Source: a virus
DNA length: 49,892 nucleotides
Strand: one strand, 5' to 3'
IMG/VR virus record: IMGVR_UViG_3300020190_000087
Location: 1 to 49,892 of that record
Shown here one piece after another: positions 41,601-48,737 of this stretch. The notes below the pieces were generated by a model that searched no databases, was not told the origin of the DNA, and saw nothing but the letters and a program-made list of their open reading frames with translations. The position numbers and the translations under genes were made by a program. Positions within the stretch are counted from its first letter, which is position 1. Each line of letters starts with the position of its first letter.

Positions 41601-41944
41601 ACTATAATGATGATTTTTTTAAAACAGGAGAAATAGTTTATGTTTCGGGATCTTTAAGTAGGGAAACAGAAGATGAGAACTCAACAAATAGAATTTTTCT
41701 TTCTGATTTAACAAAAATAGATCATGCCACCCTATACAGTGGTAAAGTTATTAGTTTAAATTATGAAAAAATTAATAGTATACAATTAAAAAAGATATAT
41801 GATATAATATTAAATAATAACGGCAATAGACAAGTGCATATAAAAATCAATTCAAAAATTGGAACATTTGTTTATAAGTTTAATAAAACTACAAACAAAA
41901 ATGCAGAAAAATTAATAGAGCAAGTACTAGAGGACGATCAATAA
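38620..41944 (+). CDS. dnaE: DNA polymerase III alpha subunit (DnaE-type), +1 frameshift at CGG
   Basis: 1107 residues after joining at the CGG at 38812 (codon 65). PHP domain: NLHNHTVFSMLDGHGDIEKY, ATTDHGNIHS, then VGVKPILG-SEFYQARKTRF across the shift and VPTNDCHYV. The polymerase core has GWGRGSAAGSVLSYAF, the catalytic MPDIDLDFDDRHRDRVIEY (about residue 405) and HAAGVVISRNPL, and the C-terminus carries an OB domain (YIKIGGIITSSKKIITKKGS). This is the phage replicative polymerase. Frame 0 ends at 38835 after 71 residues, so nearly the whole protein depends on the +1 shift. Homologues have PI(I/V)G at the junction, which places the Gly exactly. Confidence 0.95.
38812..38814 (+). other. CGG +1 frameshift site 10
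   Basis: Codon-aligned CGG after CTT. Frame 0 stops at 38835; the +1 frame reads GGA (Gly65 of the family-conserved KPI-x-G) and continues to 41944. Confidence 0.97.
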
Positions 41945-42336
41945 TGGCAGCAAAAGGAAGTTATCAAAACCCTTCTACAAAAGAGTGTTGGAAGTACTGC
42001 TATTCGTGCGGTAGATGTGAAAACAAGGGACGATATAGCAAGTGCATAACATGCAGTGGCAGATACGATCCAAATGGCACTGTAGACGCACATCAGGATG
42101 ACTATTGTGACTGTAGAAATGGAATTTTAAGATGGAAAACTAGAGATGGAAAAGTTGTTATTACTAGATTTAAGTCAAATCCATATGCTGGTTCGGTAAT
42201 GTACGAAAAAAAATCTCAAGACGAAAGAGACTGGGATTCCTACCTTAAGGACATGAGAGAAAAAATGAACGATCCAAATTGGAATCCAATAACAATAATA
42301 AATGAAGATAAGCCAATACAAGGAATGGGAAGATGA
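41944..42336 (+). CDS. Cysteine-rich small protein
   Basis: 130 residues, ATG overlapping the polymerase stop. Multiple Cys in CWKYCYSCGRCENKGRYSKC, CSGRYD and DDYCDCRNG suggest one or two zinc sites, followed by a basic strand (RWKTRDGKVVITRFKSNP). Function unknown; the position suggests a replication accessory. Confidence 0.55.
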   Translation: MAAKGSYQNPSTKECWKYCYSCGRCENKGRYSKCITCSGRYDPNGTVDAHQDDYCDCRNGILRWKTRDGKVVITRFKSNPYAGSVMYEKKSQDERDWDSYLKDMREKMNDPNWNPITIINEDKPIQGMGR

Positions 42337-42569
42337 TGAAAAAACAAAACGGAAGAATATTATTAGACAATATTACGTTAATAGAATACGAAAATATTGA
42401 CGAAGATAACAACACATGCTTTGTCCAATGTGGGGTAACTGGATTTTACCTTAATCAACAAGAAATAAAAGCGTTATATGCAGTGCTGGGTTACTATTTA
42501 AACATAGACTTAATGAACGATATAGTTCTTTCGGTAGACAATATAGGGGAAAACGATGTCCAATATTAA
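42333..42569 (+). CDS. Small protein, unknown
   Basis: 78 residues. A beta-like start (GRILLDNITLIEYENIDEDN) followed by CFVQCGVTGFYLNQQEIKAL. It overlaps both neighbours. No family recognised. Confidence 0.5.
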   Translation: MMKKQNGRILLDNITLIEYENIDEDNNTCFVQCGVTGFYLNQQEIKALYAVLGYYLNIDLMNDIVLSVDNIGENDVQY

Positions 42570-42717
42570 TTTTGATCACATGGAATACGGAAATAATGGT
42601 TGGGTCCCGCTTAAGAACGGTGGGTATAGAAATTTATTCAATGAACATATGATAGACGAGGATGGCAAAGAGTACGACGCAAATGGCAATTTAGTATACG
42701 ATCCATCCAACGAATAA
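42556..42717 (+). CDS. Small acidic protein, unknown
   Basis: 53 residues (MSNINFDHMEYGNNGWVPLK at the start; ends DGKEYDANGNLVYDPSNE). Overlaps the previous gene by 14 bases and ends one base before the next ATG. The overlaps support it as coding. It includes intact TAC GGA and AAC GGT Gly codons. Confidence 0.5.
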   Translation: MSNINFDHMEYGNNGWVPLKNGGYRNLFNEHMIDEDGKEYDANGNLVYDPSNE

Positions 42718-42718
42718 A

Positions 42719-43531
42719 ATGATACAAATAAAAAACGTCGAACAAATTTCAAATCTAGAAAAATTATACTTAACAGAATTATCATATTCTAGAATAGACA
42801 CATACAAAATGTGTCCGTCTAAGTATTTTTATTCTTATATCAAAAAAGAACCAAGGCAGTTTAATGATTCGGCCACTCTTCGGGAACATTGTTCATTCTG
42901 TTCTAGAAAAAAATGTAAATAAAGATATTAATCTAAATATAGATTCCCTAAAAGAAGATTATATAAGCGCTAAAAAAGACTACGATCCCGATAATTTAAT
43001 TAACAATGATTTAGTTTTAGCTGGAAACAATATCTTGGAAGAGTTTTACGACAGGCATTTAAACGAATCATTTAACATTAAAGGCAAAGAAATCTATTTT
43101 GCATTTGTTATAGGATCATTTTATGTTAACGGATACATAGATAGAATCGATGAGTACGAAAATAGAATTGAAATAATAGATTACAAAACTCGGTAAATGG
43201 GAAGTGGCTCAAAATTCTATTAAAAATAATTTACAGTTGGGCATATACGCGCTCGCCGCAAGCATAATATTTCCGGGTAAAGAAATATACGCAGAGCTAT
43301 ATTATCTGAGGTCTGGCAAAAGGAAAGGCCATACTTTTACGGTAGATGATATTGAAAATGTAAAAGTTAATATTTTAAATTATCGGCAATTCAATTATAA
43401 ACGATAATAACTTTCTGCCTACAAAGAATGAAAAAGTCTGTTCGTTTTGCGATCACGCCAAGTCAAAAGTTTGCGCTGTTGGTGTTACGAGAAACAAAAA
43501 GAGCCAGAGCTTTCGCCCTGGCTCCCTCTGA
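42719..43531 (+). CDS. RecB/Cas4-like PD-(D/E)XK nuclease with three +1 CGG frameshifts
   Basis: 269 residues after three +1 shifts (42881 codon 55, 43191 codon 158, 43384 codon 222). SYSRIDTYKMCPSKYFYSYI is the family N-terminal QxxxY-like/Cys element; ATLGNIVHSVLE follows the first shift; the catalytic core is YVNGYIDRIDEYENRIEIID followed by YKT and, across the second shift, GK, giving the textbook IIDYKTGK; CSFCDHAKSKVCAVG after the third gives the C-terminal Cys group of a possible iron-sulfur cluster. The four frame-0 pieces alone are all useless fragments. This is the densest group of CGG shifts in the window. The likely role is 5'-end resection or recombination nuclease. Confidence 0.88.
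42881..42883 (+). other. CGG +1 frameshift site 11
   Basis: Codon-aligned CGG after CTT. Frame 0 stops at 42922; the +1 frame reads GGG (Gly55, GNIVHSVLE). Confidence 0.95.
43191..43193 (+). other. CGG +1 frameshift site 12
   Basis: Codon-aligned CGG after ACT. The current frame meets TAA at 43194-43196; the +1 frame reads GGT (Gly158) and completes the catalytic motif DYKTGK. Confidence 0.97.
43384..43386 (+). other. CGG +1 frameshift site 13
   Basis: Codon-aligned CGG after TAT. The current frame stops at 43407; the +1 frame reads GGC (Gly222) and adds the C-terminal cysteines, ending at 43531. Confidence 0.93.
43490..43524 (-). terminator. Rho-independent terminator for the minus-strand gene
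   Basis: Arms GAGCCAGAGC (43501-43510) and GCCCTGGCTC (43515-43524), one mismatch, loop TTTC. Read on the minus strand it is followed by TTTTTGTTTC, the standard T tract. It lies within the last codons of the convergent RecB-like gene. Confidence 0.75.
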
Positions 43532-43542
43532 CTAAAGATTAA

Positions 43543-43716
43543 TTAGCTGTTAACTGGGAAACTGTTCGAATCCTGGACGAGGTCAATGTGACGGTCGCTC
43601 TCAATAACAACCTTGATTGCCTCCTCAGTTGTATACCCAACTGACTCAAGAGTCTTTACAGACTGGCTTTGCATGTCAACAATGAAATTGTTAACTAGTG
43701 TGTTTAATGTGGTCAT
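43543..43716 (-). CDS. Small minus-strand protein, unknown
   Basis: 57 residues (MTTLNTLVNNFIVDMQSQSV at the start; then TLESVGYTTEEAIKVVIESD). The start ATG has AAAGGAAAG seven bases upstream, and a terminator follows the stop. It is the only convincing minus-strand gene here and has higher GC than its neighbours. The helical, UBA-like pattern (LESVGYTTEEAIKVVIE) may mean a protein-interaction domain; this is a guess. Its own promoter would be in the 43717-43800 gap, divergent from the 43828 gene. It may be an early regulator. Confidence 0.7.
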   Translation of the reverse strand: MTTLNTLVNNFIVDMQSQSVKTLESVGYTTEEAIKVVIESDRHIDLVQDSNSFPVNS

Positions 43717-43738
43717 TTTACTTTCCTTTGTGGTTAAT

Positions 43739-43768
43739 TTGAATTATTGTTAAATGTAATGATATAAT
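43739..43768 (+). promoter_or_regulatory. Promoter, TTGAAT - 18 - TATAAT
   Basis: TTGAAT at 43739-43744 and TATAAT at 43763-43768, 18 bases apart, in the gap between the minus-strand gene and the 43828 gene. The extended -10, TGATATAATATA, recurs at 25634 and 46437. The almost palindromic box may serve both directions. Confidence 0.6.
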
Positions 43769-43827
43769 ATATACCAGTTGAATGGTCTAAATGTGACCCC
43801 TCAACTAGCATGAGATAAGGATACACC

Positions 43828-44386
43828 ATGAACAGAGTACATGTCAAACCAGAAGAGTTTTTTTTGGAAAAATCATTTAGAAGTAAACATCCGAAATTTA
43901 ACTTAACAAAAAAAATAAATAAAAAATTTAAAGAAGAAAAAGTTTCAGAAAAACGGTGGCAAGGGCAACGTATACAGGTACACTAAGACTGGCTTTAGGC
44001 AGGATCTAGGTTTGAATTTAAGATCTAACTGGGAAGCTAACTTTGCCAGAGTATGTAGCGTATATGAAATTGAATTTGAATTTGAGCCAAGAGTATTTAC
44101 ATTTCCAATTAAAAGAGGCACAAAGGGATATACTCCAGATTTTTATTTTAACAAAACAGAAGATTGGATTGAGATAAAAGGGTATTTAGATGTAAAAAGT
44201 AAAATAAAAATAAAAAGATTTAAAAAATATTACCCAGAAGAATTTGCCAAACTTACAATGATAATAAGTAAGTACTCTTCCGATGCAAAAAAGTTTGTTC
44301 AAGATCTTGAAGTTCCTAACGTAATTTTTTACGAAGACATAAGATCTTTTTACGCTGATACGCTATATAAATGGGAAGGAAAGTAA
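43828..44386 (+). CDS. PD-(D/E)XK endonuclease, +1 frameshift at CGG
   Basis: 185 residues after joining at the CGG at 43954 (codon 43). The start, ATG 43828, has GATAAGGA upstream. After the shift GGKGNVYRYTKTGFRQDLGL leads into LRSNWEANFARVC, a conserved helix of phage nucleases, and then the catalytic core GYTPDFYFNKTEDWIEIKGY (PD ... ExK). It is likely a structure-specific or nicking endonuclease. Frame 0 would end at 43986 with 52 residues. It is the first gene after the divergent promoter. Confidence 0.78.
43954..43956 (+). other. CGG +1 frameshift site 14
   Basis: Codon-aligned CGG after AAA. Frame 0 stops at 43986; the +1 frame reads GGT (Gly43, GGKGNVYRYT) and continues to 44386. 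Confidence 0.9.
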
Positions 44387-44391
44387 TTCAA

Positions 44392-45268
44392 ATGGCTTCA
44401 TATAAAGAACAATATTATTCGCTTGAAGAAAACGAAATGCAAATGCTTATAGAAAAAGCGAAGAAGGGAAATACAAATGCGCAAGCAGAACTTCTTAAGG
44501 TTTTTAATAATTTTCTAACTAAGTATGCAACAATGTTATATCAACGGCAAATATAATCTTAAGGATTACGACATAAGAAGATTCATTGGTCTTTTTGTCA
44601 AAGATAATTATACCAGGATGGCACTAAATAGAAATAAATTAAATAAAAAAACAACAATTGTAGTTAATGATGTTATGAGGGGAATTAATTACATGACTAA
44701 AAGATACGGAACAGAGGAGGATATTAGGCAGACTGTTGATCTAACTTTCCTGCAGTGCGTTAATAGATATCAAAGGAAAGATTCAGAAAAGGGACCAATA
44801 CCCTTTAGTGCCTTTTTGTATAGTTATTTTTTTTATTTACTAAAAAAGAATGTTGATACATTTTTAATAAATCAATTAGGTAGAAAAACTTTTCCATTAA
44901 TTACAAATGACAGCTTTGAAGAAGATGAAGAGGGAGAAAAGCAAATTGGCTTTAGGCCAGATCCAGTTGAGGTAAACTTTGAACAATTTTTATTAGCAGA
45001 AAGCATAGATCAAATGTGGGTCATGGGAGAAACATGCGCAGAACCTTTCAACCAACTTACCATTCAAGAAAGACAACTGCTAAAATGGAGGTACGGTGAC
45101 AATAAAAGATCTTCTCATATAGCGGAGAAAATTACAGAACATCCAAACACAGTAAGAGAACATTTAAAAAATATAAAAGATAAAATAATAAATATTATTA
45201 TAGAATCTAACTTAGAGGAATTATTTCAGTACATAAAAGACAAAGATGATAAAGAGGAAATCGAATAA
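44392..45268 (+). CDS. Sigma-70-like transcription factor, +1 frameshift at CGG
   Basis: 291 residues after joining at the CGG at 44545 (codon 52). The N-terminal helices (EMQMLIEKAKKGNTNAQAEL) are typical of sigma-family region 2 starts; the middle YGTEEDIRQTVDLTFLQCVN and FSAFLYSYFFYLLKKNVDTF agrees with helical sigma core; and the C-terminus, QLTIQERQLLKWRYGDN followed by KRSSHIAEKITEHPNTVREH, is a region-4-like helix-turn-helix. It probably directs host RNA polymerase to late or middle phage promoters. Frame 0 would end at 44556. If decoding at CGG is limiting, this regulator would be too. Confidence 0.75.
44545..44547 (+). other. CGG +1 frameshift site 15
   Basis: Codon-aligned CGG after CAA. 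Frame 0 stops at 44556; the +1 frame reads GGC (Gly52, LYQ-GKYNLKDYD) and continues to 45268. Confidence 0.92.
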
Positions 45269-45271
45269 TAA

Positions 45272-45784
45272 ATGGATAATGAAAATTTATTAAAATTAAA
45301 TCAACTTCTAACTTCTTTTTTAGGCCCGCAGATAAAAGAGGTAGTAGATGCCTATGGCGTAGGCGAAAATTATAAGAAGTATTTTGTGGAAATACCAGAG
45401 GTAGACAATATAGATCTTGGCGTCATGGATATGGCAAACCTCGTTGCCAAAACCTCTAACGCCTACGGCAGAGCAGCTAGATTTGCTGGAATGGCAAGAG
45501 CTCATTTTAAGCTAACAGAAGGTAAATATAAAGCTGTCTACAAGAAAAATAGAATAGGAAAAAACGAGGCTGAAAGAGAGGCTGCCGCAATGTTGGCAGC
45601 TGAAGAGCAGTATCAAGCACTTATTGTAGCTGAGTCCTTAGTCCACCTTGCCGAATCAATGGAAACATCTTCTAGAATAGCTTCTGAATCGGCAAGAAAA
45701 CTTATGGACAAAATGCAGTCCATGCAAGTCGCTACCGCTAGGGAGGAAAAAGGCTTTTTCTTGGAAAAAGATTTTGAATTTTAG
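45272..45784 (+). CDS. Helical phage protein, unknown
   Basis: 170 residues. Almost wholly helical after residue 50, with Ala/Glu-rich stretches (NAYGRAARFAGMARAHFKL, ESLVHLAESMETSSRIASES). Proteins like this recur near RNase H and recombination genes of large actinophages, but I cannot name a function. It may be a multimeric DNA-recombination or core accessory protein. Confidence 0.5.
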   Translation: MDNENLLKLNQLLTSFLGPQIKEVVDAYGVGENYKKYFVEIPEVDNIDLGVMDMANLVAKTSNAYGRAARFAGMARAHFKLTEGKYKAVYKKNRIGKNEAEREAAAMLAAEEQYQALIVAESLVHLAESMETSSRIASESARKLMDKMQSMQVATAREEKGFFLEKDFEF

Positions 45785-45787
45785 TTT

Positions 45788-46000
45788 ATGAAAAAGTATA
45801 TAGGTCATTACAAATGCATCGAATCTCCGGAAGAGTTTTATTCTATGTCTAGAAATCAATTAGATTTTCCAACACAGGTAAGATACAATTCTAAAAGCTT
45901 TTTACTCTATACAACGTATTTATTAACTTCTACAGCGCAAGAGAAACGAATGATTGACCAAGCAAATCTAAATAATATAGATACAAATGTAAGAGTTTGA
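45788..46000 (+). CDS. Small protein, unknown
   Basis: 70 residues (MKKYIGHYKCIESPEEFYSM at the start) ending in TGA two bases before the RNase H ATG. No family recognised. Confidence 0.45.
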   Translation: MKKYIGHYKCIESPEEFYSMSRNQLDFPTQVRYNSKSFLLYTTYLLTSTAQEKRMIDQANLNNIDTNVRV

Positions 46001-46002
46001 CC

Positions 46003-46446
46003 ATGCACATAGAGGTTTTTTGTGATGGAGCCTCTAGAGGGCAGGGGCAAAAGAAATTAGGAGAGGCGGCATGCGCGGTAGTGATTTACAAAAACAGAAA
46101 AAGAGTAGCCCAATTTGCAAGGGGGCTAGGCGCAAGAACTAACAATGAAGCAGAATACGAGGCGGTTATAGCAGCGCTTTTGATGTGTAGTATGTCCGAC
46201 CTAGTGCACCCGGTTATTTATACGGATTCCGCCGTAGTTGCAAATCATATAAACGGAAACTGGAAATGCAAAAACAAAACTTTATTACCATTATTAATGA
46301 CTATTCAAGATATATCTGAAGAATATAAATTTAGAGTAGTGCATGTTGCGAGAAAAATAGTTTGGGAGCCAGATAGTTTAGCCAATTCTTTTTTAGATCA
46401 GTTAGAAAAAAGAAGTTATAACGTCAAAAAAAATGATATAATATAA
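46003..46446 (+). CDS. rnhA: Ribonuclease HI
   Basis: 147 residues from ATG 46003. Catalytic residues of the RNase H fold: Asp in MHIEVFCDGASRG, Glu in ARTNNEAEYEAVIAALL, Asp in VIYTDSAVVANHI and a late Asp in WEPDSLANSFLDQ. It removes RNA of primers or R-loops from RNA-DNA hybrids and complements the phage primase. Confidence 0.9.
   Translation: MHIEVFCDGASRGQGQKKLGEAACAVVIYKNRKRVAQFARGLGARTNNEAEYEAVIAALLMCSMSDLVHPVIYTDSAVVANHINGNWKCKNKTLLPLLMTIQDISEEYKFRVVHVARKIVWEPDSLANSFLDQLEKRSYNVKKNDII
46437..46442 (+). promoter_or_regulatory. TATAAT box, third copy of TGATATAATATA
   Basis: The box overlaps the end of the RNase H gene and lies 8 bases before ATG 46450. If used, it would give a leaderless or almost leaderless transcript for a gene further on. 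It may equally be ordinary AT-rich coding sequence, since TGATATAATAT also occurs inside dnaE near 41795. Confidence 0.25.
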
Positions 46447-46449
46447 GAC

Positions 46450-47232
46450 ATGAATATTCACACCTTAGATTACGTTAAACAACAGCCTATAGTTGTAGGC
46501 CTTGCCGGTAAGGCCGGAAGTGGGAAAACATCTGTAGCAGAGTCCATAGTTCCAAAGGGATCGCTTAATCGATTGAATTATGGAGTTGTGTGGGATCATA
46601 TATTTTTTGCTCTTCCAGTGTATGAGATGTTGTCCGCCAAAAACAATATACGAGGACTGAATGAAGAGTCTAGAAAAAAATATGCAATACATGAATCACT
46701 ATATAGTCTCTACGGTAATAGTTCCATAGGGCTAATTCCAGATTACGATCGTTTTATTGAAAAGGTAAATCATATATACAATTTACCCTTAGATCCATAT
46801 GCTCAAAAACAGAGAACTTTTCTGCAGAGAGCAGGAGATATTTCTAGAGATGGTTATGATGATTGCTTTTGTCATTGGGCCATTAAAAAATGTACAGATC
46901 TTTATAAATCTTATATTAAATCATTAACCGAAGAGGACGAAGAAGATCCCTTTGTCATTATTATTTCAGATGTTCGTCTTGAGAATGAAGCAAAGGCCAT
47001 TCTCAAAATGCCAAACGGAGTTGTGATATACTTCGATGCAGATCAGCAGACTTTGAATGAAAGATTAATAAAAAGAGATGGAAAAATTTCTTCTGCTAAA
47101 CAAGATTCGCATATCACCGAACAGCAAGGAGATATAATAAAGCAGTCAGCATCTTTTGTTATAGATACTAATAATCTAAGTATAGAAGAACAAACTAAAA
47201 AAACTTTACAAGCACTAGGTATAAATTCATAG
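46450..47232 (+). CDS. Deoxynucleoside monophosphate kinase (T4 gp1-like)
   Basis: 260 residues. P-loop GLAGKAGSGKTSVAESI at residues 17-33, then a helical lid segment with QRTFLQRAGDISRDGYDDCF and a nucleotide-binding FVIIISDVRLENEAKAI, as in T4 gp1-like dNMP kinases. It phosphorylates dNMPs to dNDPs and would complete the dNTP supply made by RNR, ThyX and the deaminase. Confidence 0.82.
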   Translation: MNIHTLDYVKQQPIVVGLAGKAGSGKTSVAESIVPKGSLNRLNYGVVWDHIFFALPVYEMLSAKNNIRGLNEESRKKYAIHESLYSLYGNSSIGLIPDYDRFIEKVNHIYNLPLDPYAQKQRTFLQRAGDISRDGYDDCFCHWAIKKCTDLYKSYIKSLTEEDEEDPFVIIISDVRLENEAKAILKMPNGVVIYFDADQQTLNERLIKRDGKISSAKQDSHITEQQGDIIKQSASFVIDTNNLSIEEQTKKTLQALGINS

Positions 47233-47239
47233 GAGAGCA

Positions 47240-47563
47240 ATGCCAAAAATAAATAAAACAGCACAAGAACAATCAACAGATTCACCACTAGATCAAATTG
47301 TGGGTCTCTCTACTGGAGAGATAGCCTTTTCTAGTTCTCCAATATTCATATGTGGGGTAAATAGAAAGGTGAACATAGGAAATTTTGAAAACGTAGACAT
47401 ATACGCTGGGATAACCCTTCCCCTAAATAACGTATCCTTAGAGGATAAGGAGTCCTTAGAAGAGGCGGTTCGCGAGGCAGCTTCATATGGGTTTTCTTTA
47501 ATTTCAAAAGAAACCGGAGACAGATATTCTTTAATAAAAGAATCTCAACAACAAAATAAATAG
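47240..47563 (+). CDS. Phage protein, unknown
   Basis: 107 residues. SPIFICGVNRKVNIGNFENV followed by DIYAGITLPLNN and an acidic helix is a pattern I have seen in small proteins of large phages next to replication genes, without known function. AGGAGAGC precedes ATG 47240. Confidence 0.5.
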   Translation: MPKINKTAQEQSTDSPLDQIVGLSTGEIAFSSSPIFICGVNRKVNIGNFENVDIYAGITLPLNNVSLEDKESLEEAVREAASYGFSLISKETGDRYSLIKESQQQNK

Positions 47564-47636
47564 TATTTTAATCAGTACTATATTACTATATATATGTATA
47601 TAAAGTTAAATAAACAAATTCAAGGCCAGGTAAAAA
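47564..47636 (+). promoter_or_regulatory. AT-rich gap, possible promoter region
   Basis: 73 bases of almost pure A/T with TACTATATTACTATATATATG; several -10-like boxes but no clear -35. It precedes the lysine-rich gene block. Confidence 0.3.
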
Positions 47637-47915
47637 ATGTTTAAAAAAATAATTGAAAAACTTTTTAAGAAAGCACAAAAAGCTACTGCCGACGACAACA
47701 CCGTGTGGGGCTCAGCCGGCAGCAAGGCAATCGCCGACGCCGTTTTGAACACATGGAAAGATACCGCGCTTGATATAGCAGAAAAAATAGACAAAGGAAT
47801 AGAAGACGTTAAAAATGAAGTTAAAGAAACAAAAGAAGAAGTTGAAAAAACAGTCAAAGCAAAGAAAACAAAATCTCCTACCACCAAAAAAAGAACTACT
47901 AAACCAAAAAAATAA
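47637..47915 (+). CDS. Lysine-rich, histone-like small protein
   Basis: 92 residues. An amphipathic N-terminus (MFKKIIEKLFKKAQKATAD), a less charged middle (GSAGSKAIADAVLNTWKDTA) of higher GC, a coiled coil (VKNEVKETKEEVEKTVKAKK) and a Lys/Thr/Pro tail (KSPTTKKRTTKPKK) like histone H1 C-termini. It may bind DNA or the virion interior. A terminator follows. Confidence 0.6.
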   Translation: MFKKIIEKLFKKAQKATADDNTVWGSAGSKAIADAVLNTWKDTALDIAEKIDKGIEDVKNEVKETKEEVEKTVKAKKTKSPTTKKRTTKPKK

Positions 47916-47931
47916 ATTTTCAATAGTGAAG

Positions 47932-47968
47932 CACGTCGACTAAACTTTGGTTTAGTTGACGTGTTTTT
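47932..47968 (+). terminator. Strong rho-independent terminator
   Basis: 14-bp stem CACGTCGACTAAAC / GTTTAGTTGACGTG (one G-U pair), loop TTTG, then TTTTT. It ends the replication/nucleotide transcript before the small-protein and lysis block. Confidence 0.9.
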
Positions 47969-48018
47969 ATATTTTAGTATTACTATTATAGCGTCTAGAA
48001 AAGTTTTTGGTGGTTTAC

Positions 48019-48063
48019 ATGTCTTTAGCTAAGTCCAGAAAAGTAAAAAAGGGAAACAAATGA
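48019..48063 (+). CDS. Possible 14-residue basic peptide
   Basis: ATG to TGA encoding MSLAKSRKVKKGNK, coupled to the following gene by ATGA. The size and basic composition match the small proteins around it, but it could be chance. Confidence 0.25.
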   Translation: MSLAKSRKVKKGNK

Positions 48064-48155
48064 TTGTTGAAGCCATGTGGAAAGTATTGTTTTTCCTGTA
48101 TGATATATTAGAAGGTATCGAGAAAAAGAAAAAGAAAAAGAAAGAGAACATTTAA
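48060..48155 (+). CDS. Small membrane-anchored basic peptide (tentative)
   Basis: 31 residues. A hydrophobic stretch MWKVLFFLYDILEGI is followed by a run of lysines (EKKKKKKKENI). AAGGGAAAC precedes the ATG. It fits the cluster of tiny Lys-rich genes; coding status is unproven. Confidence 0.4.
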   Translation: MIVEAMWKVLFFLYDILEGIEKKKKKKKENI

Positions 48156-48156
48156 C

Positions 48157-48430
48157 ATGGCAAAAACAGCAGCATGGCAGCGTAAAGAACGGCAAGAATC
48201 CCAAAGGTGGACTAAATCGCAAGGGAGTTGCATCCTATCGTAAGCAAAACCCAGGGTCAAAACTTAAAATGGCCGTTACAACAAAACCAAGCAAACTAAA
48301 ACCAGGATCGAAGGCAGCTAAGCGTCGCAAGTCTTTTTGTGCTAGAATGGGTGGAATGCCAGGGCCGATGAAGGACAAAAAGGGTAGGCCGACACGTAAA
48401 GCCCTGGCACTTAGAAAATGGAATTGTTAA
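48157..48430 (+). CDS. Conserved phage protein (DUF6321-like), +1 frameshift at CGG
   Basis: 90 residues after joining at the CGG at 48190 (codon 12). The shifted protein, AWQRKE-GKNPKGGLNRKG and later KPGSKAAKRRKSFCARMGG, MPGPMKDKKGRPTRKALAL and RKWNC, matches a widely conserved small phage protein whose signature is RKEGKNPxGGLN and KSFCARM. Frame 0 gives 28 residues ending at 48243 with no resemblance to the family. The conserved block spans the junction, so it pins the Gly and shows that no extra residue is inserted. Its function is unknown. Confidence 0.85.
48190..48192 (+). other. CGG +1 frameshift site 16
   Basis: Codon-aligned CGG after GAA. Frame 0 stops at 48243; the +1 frame reads GGC (Gly12 of RKE-GKNPKGG) and continues to 48430. 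Confidence 0.97.
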
Positions 48431-48465
48431 AAATTTATAAAAAGACAAATAACAAGGAGAAACAA

Positions 48466-48591
48466 ATGCCAAAAGTAGGAAATAAATCATTCGCATATAC
48501 AAAGGCTGGCGAAAAGAAAGCTAAAGTATATGCAAAAAAGACAGGTAAGAAAATGACAAAGAAGTCATCCAAGAAAAAGATGGGATACTAA
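48466..48591 (+). CDS. Small lysine-rich protein
   Basis: 41 residues (MPKVGNKSFAYTKAGEKKAK at the start). AAGGAGAAAC precedes the ATG. Proteins of the type GxKxFxYTKxG with many Lys are common next to the 48157-type gene in phages. Possible nucleic-acid binding. Confidence 0.6.
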   Translation: MPKVGNKSFAYTKAGEKKAKVYAKKTGKKMTKKSSKKKMGY

Positions 48592-48593
48592 TC

Positions 48594-48737
48594 ATGGCCG
48601 CAAAAAAGAAGATGCCACCAAAGAAAGCTGCAGCTAAAAAGGAAACAAAGAAAGGCGAAGCTGGTTTAACAGCTGGTCAAAAGAAACTTCCTCCTTTTAT
48701 TAAGGCAGCAATTTTAAAGAAGAAAAAGAAGAAGTAA
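48594..48737 (+). CDS. Small lysine-rich protein
   Basis: 47 residues of Lys/Ala/Pro composition (MAAKKKMPPKKAAAKKETKK) with a hydrophobic LPPFIKAAILKKKKKK end. Starts two bases after the previous stop. Probably nucleic-acid or membrane associated. Confidence 0.55.
   Translation: MAAKKKMPPKKAAAKKETKKGEAGLTAGQKKLPPFIKAAILKKKKKK

Noticed and set aside
41795-41806. TGATATAATAT inside dnaE as a promoter
   Set aside because: It is within coding sequence with no following gene start at a suitable distance and is expected in AT-rich DNA.
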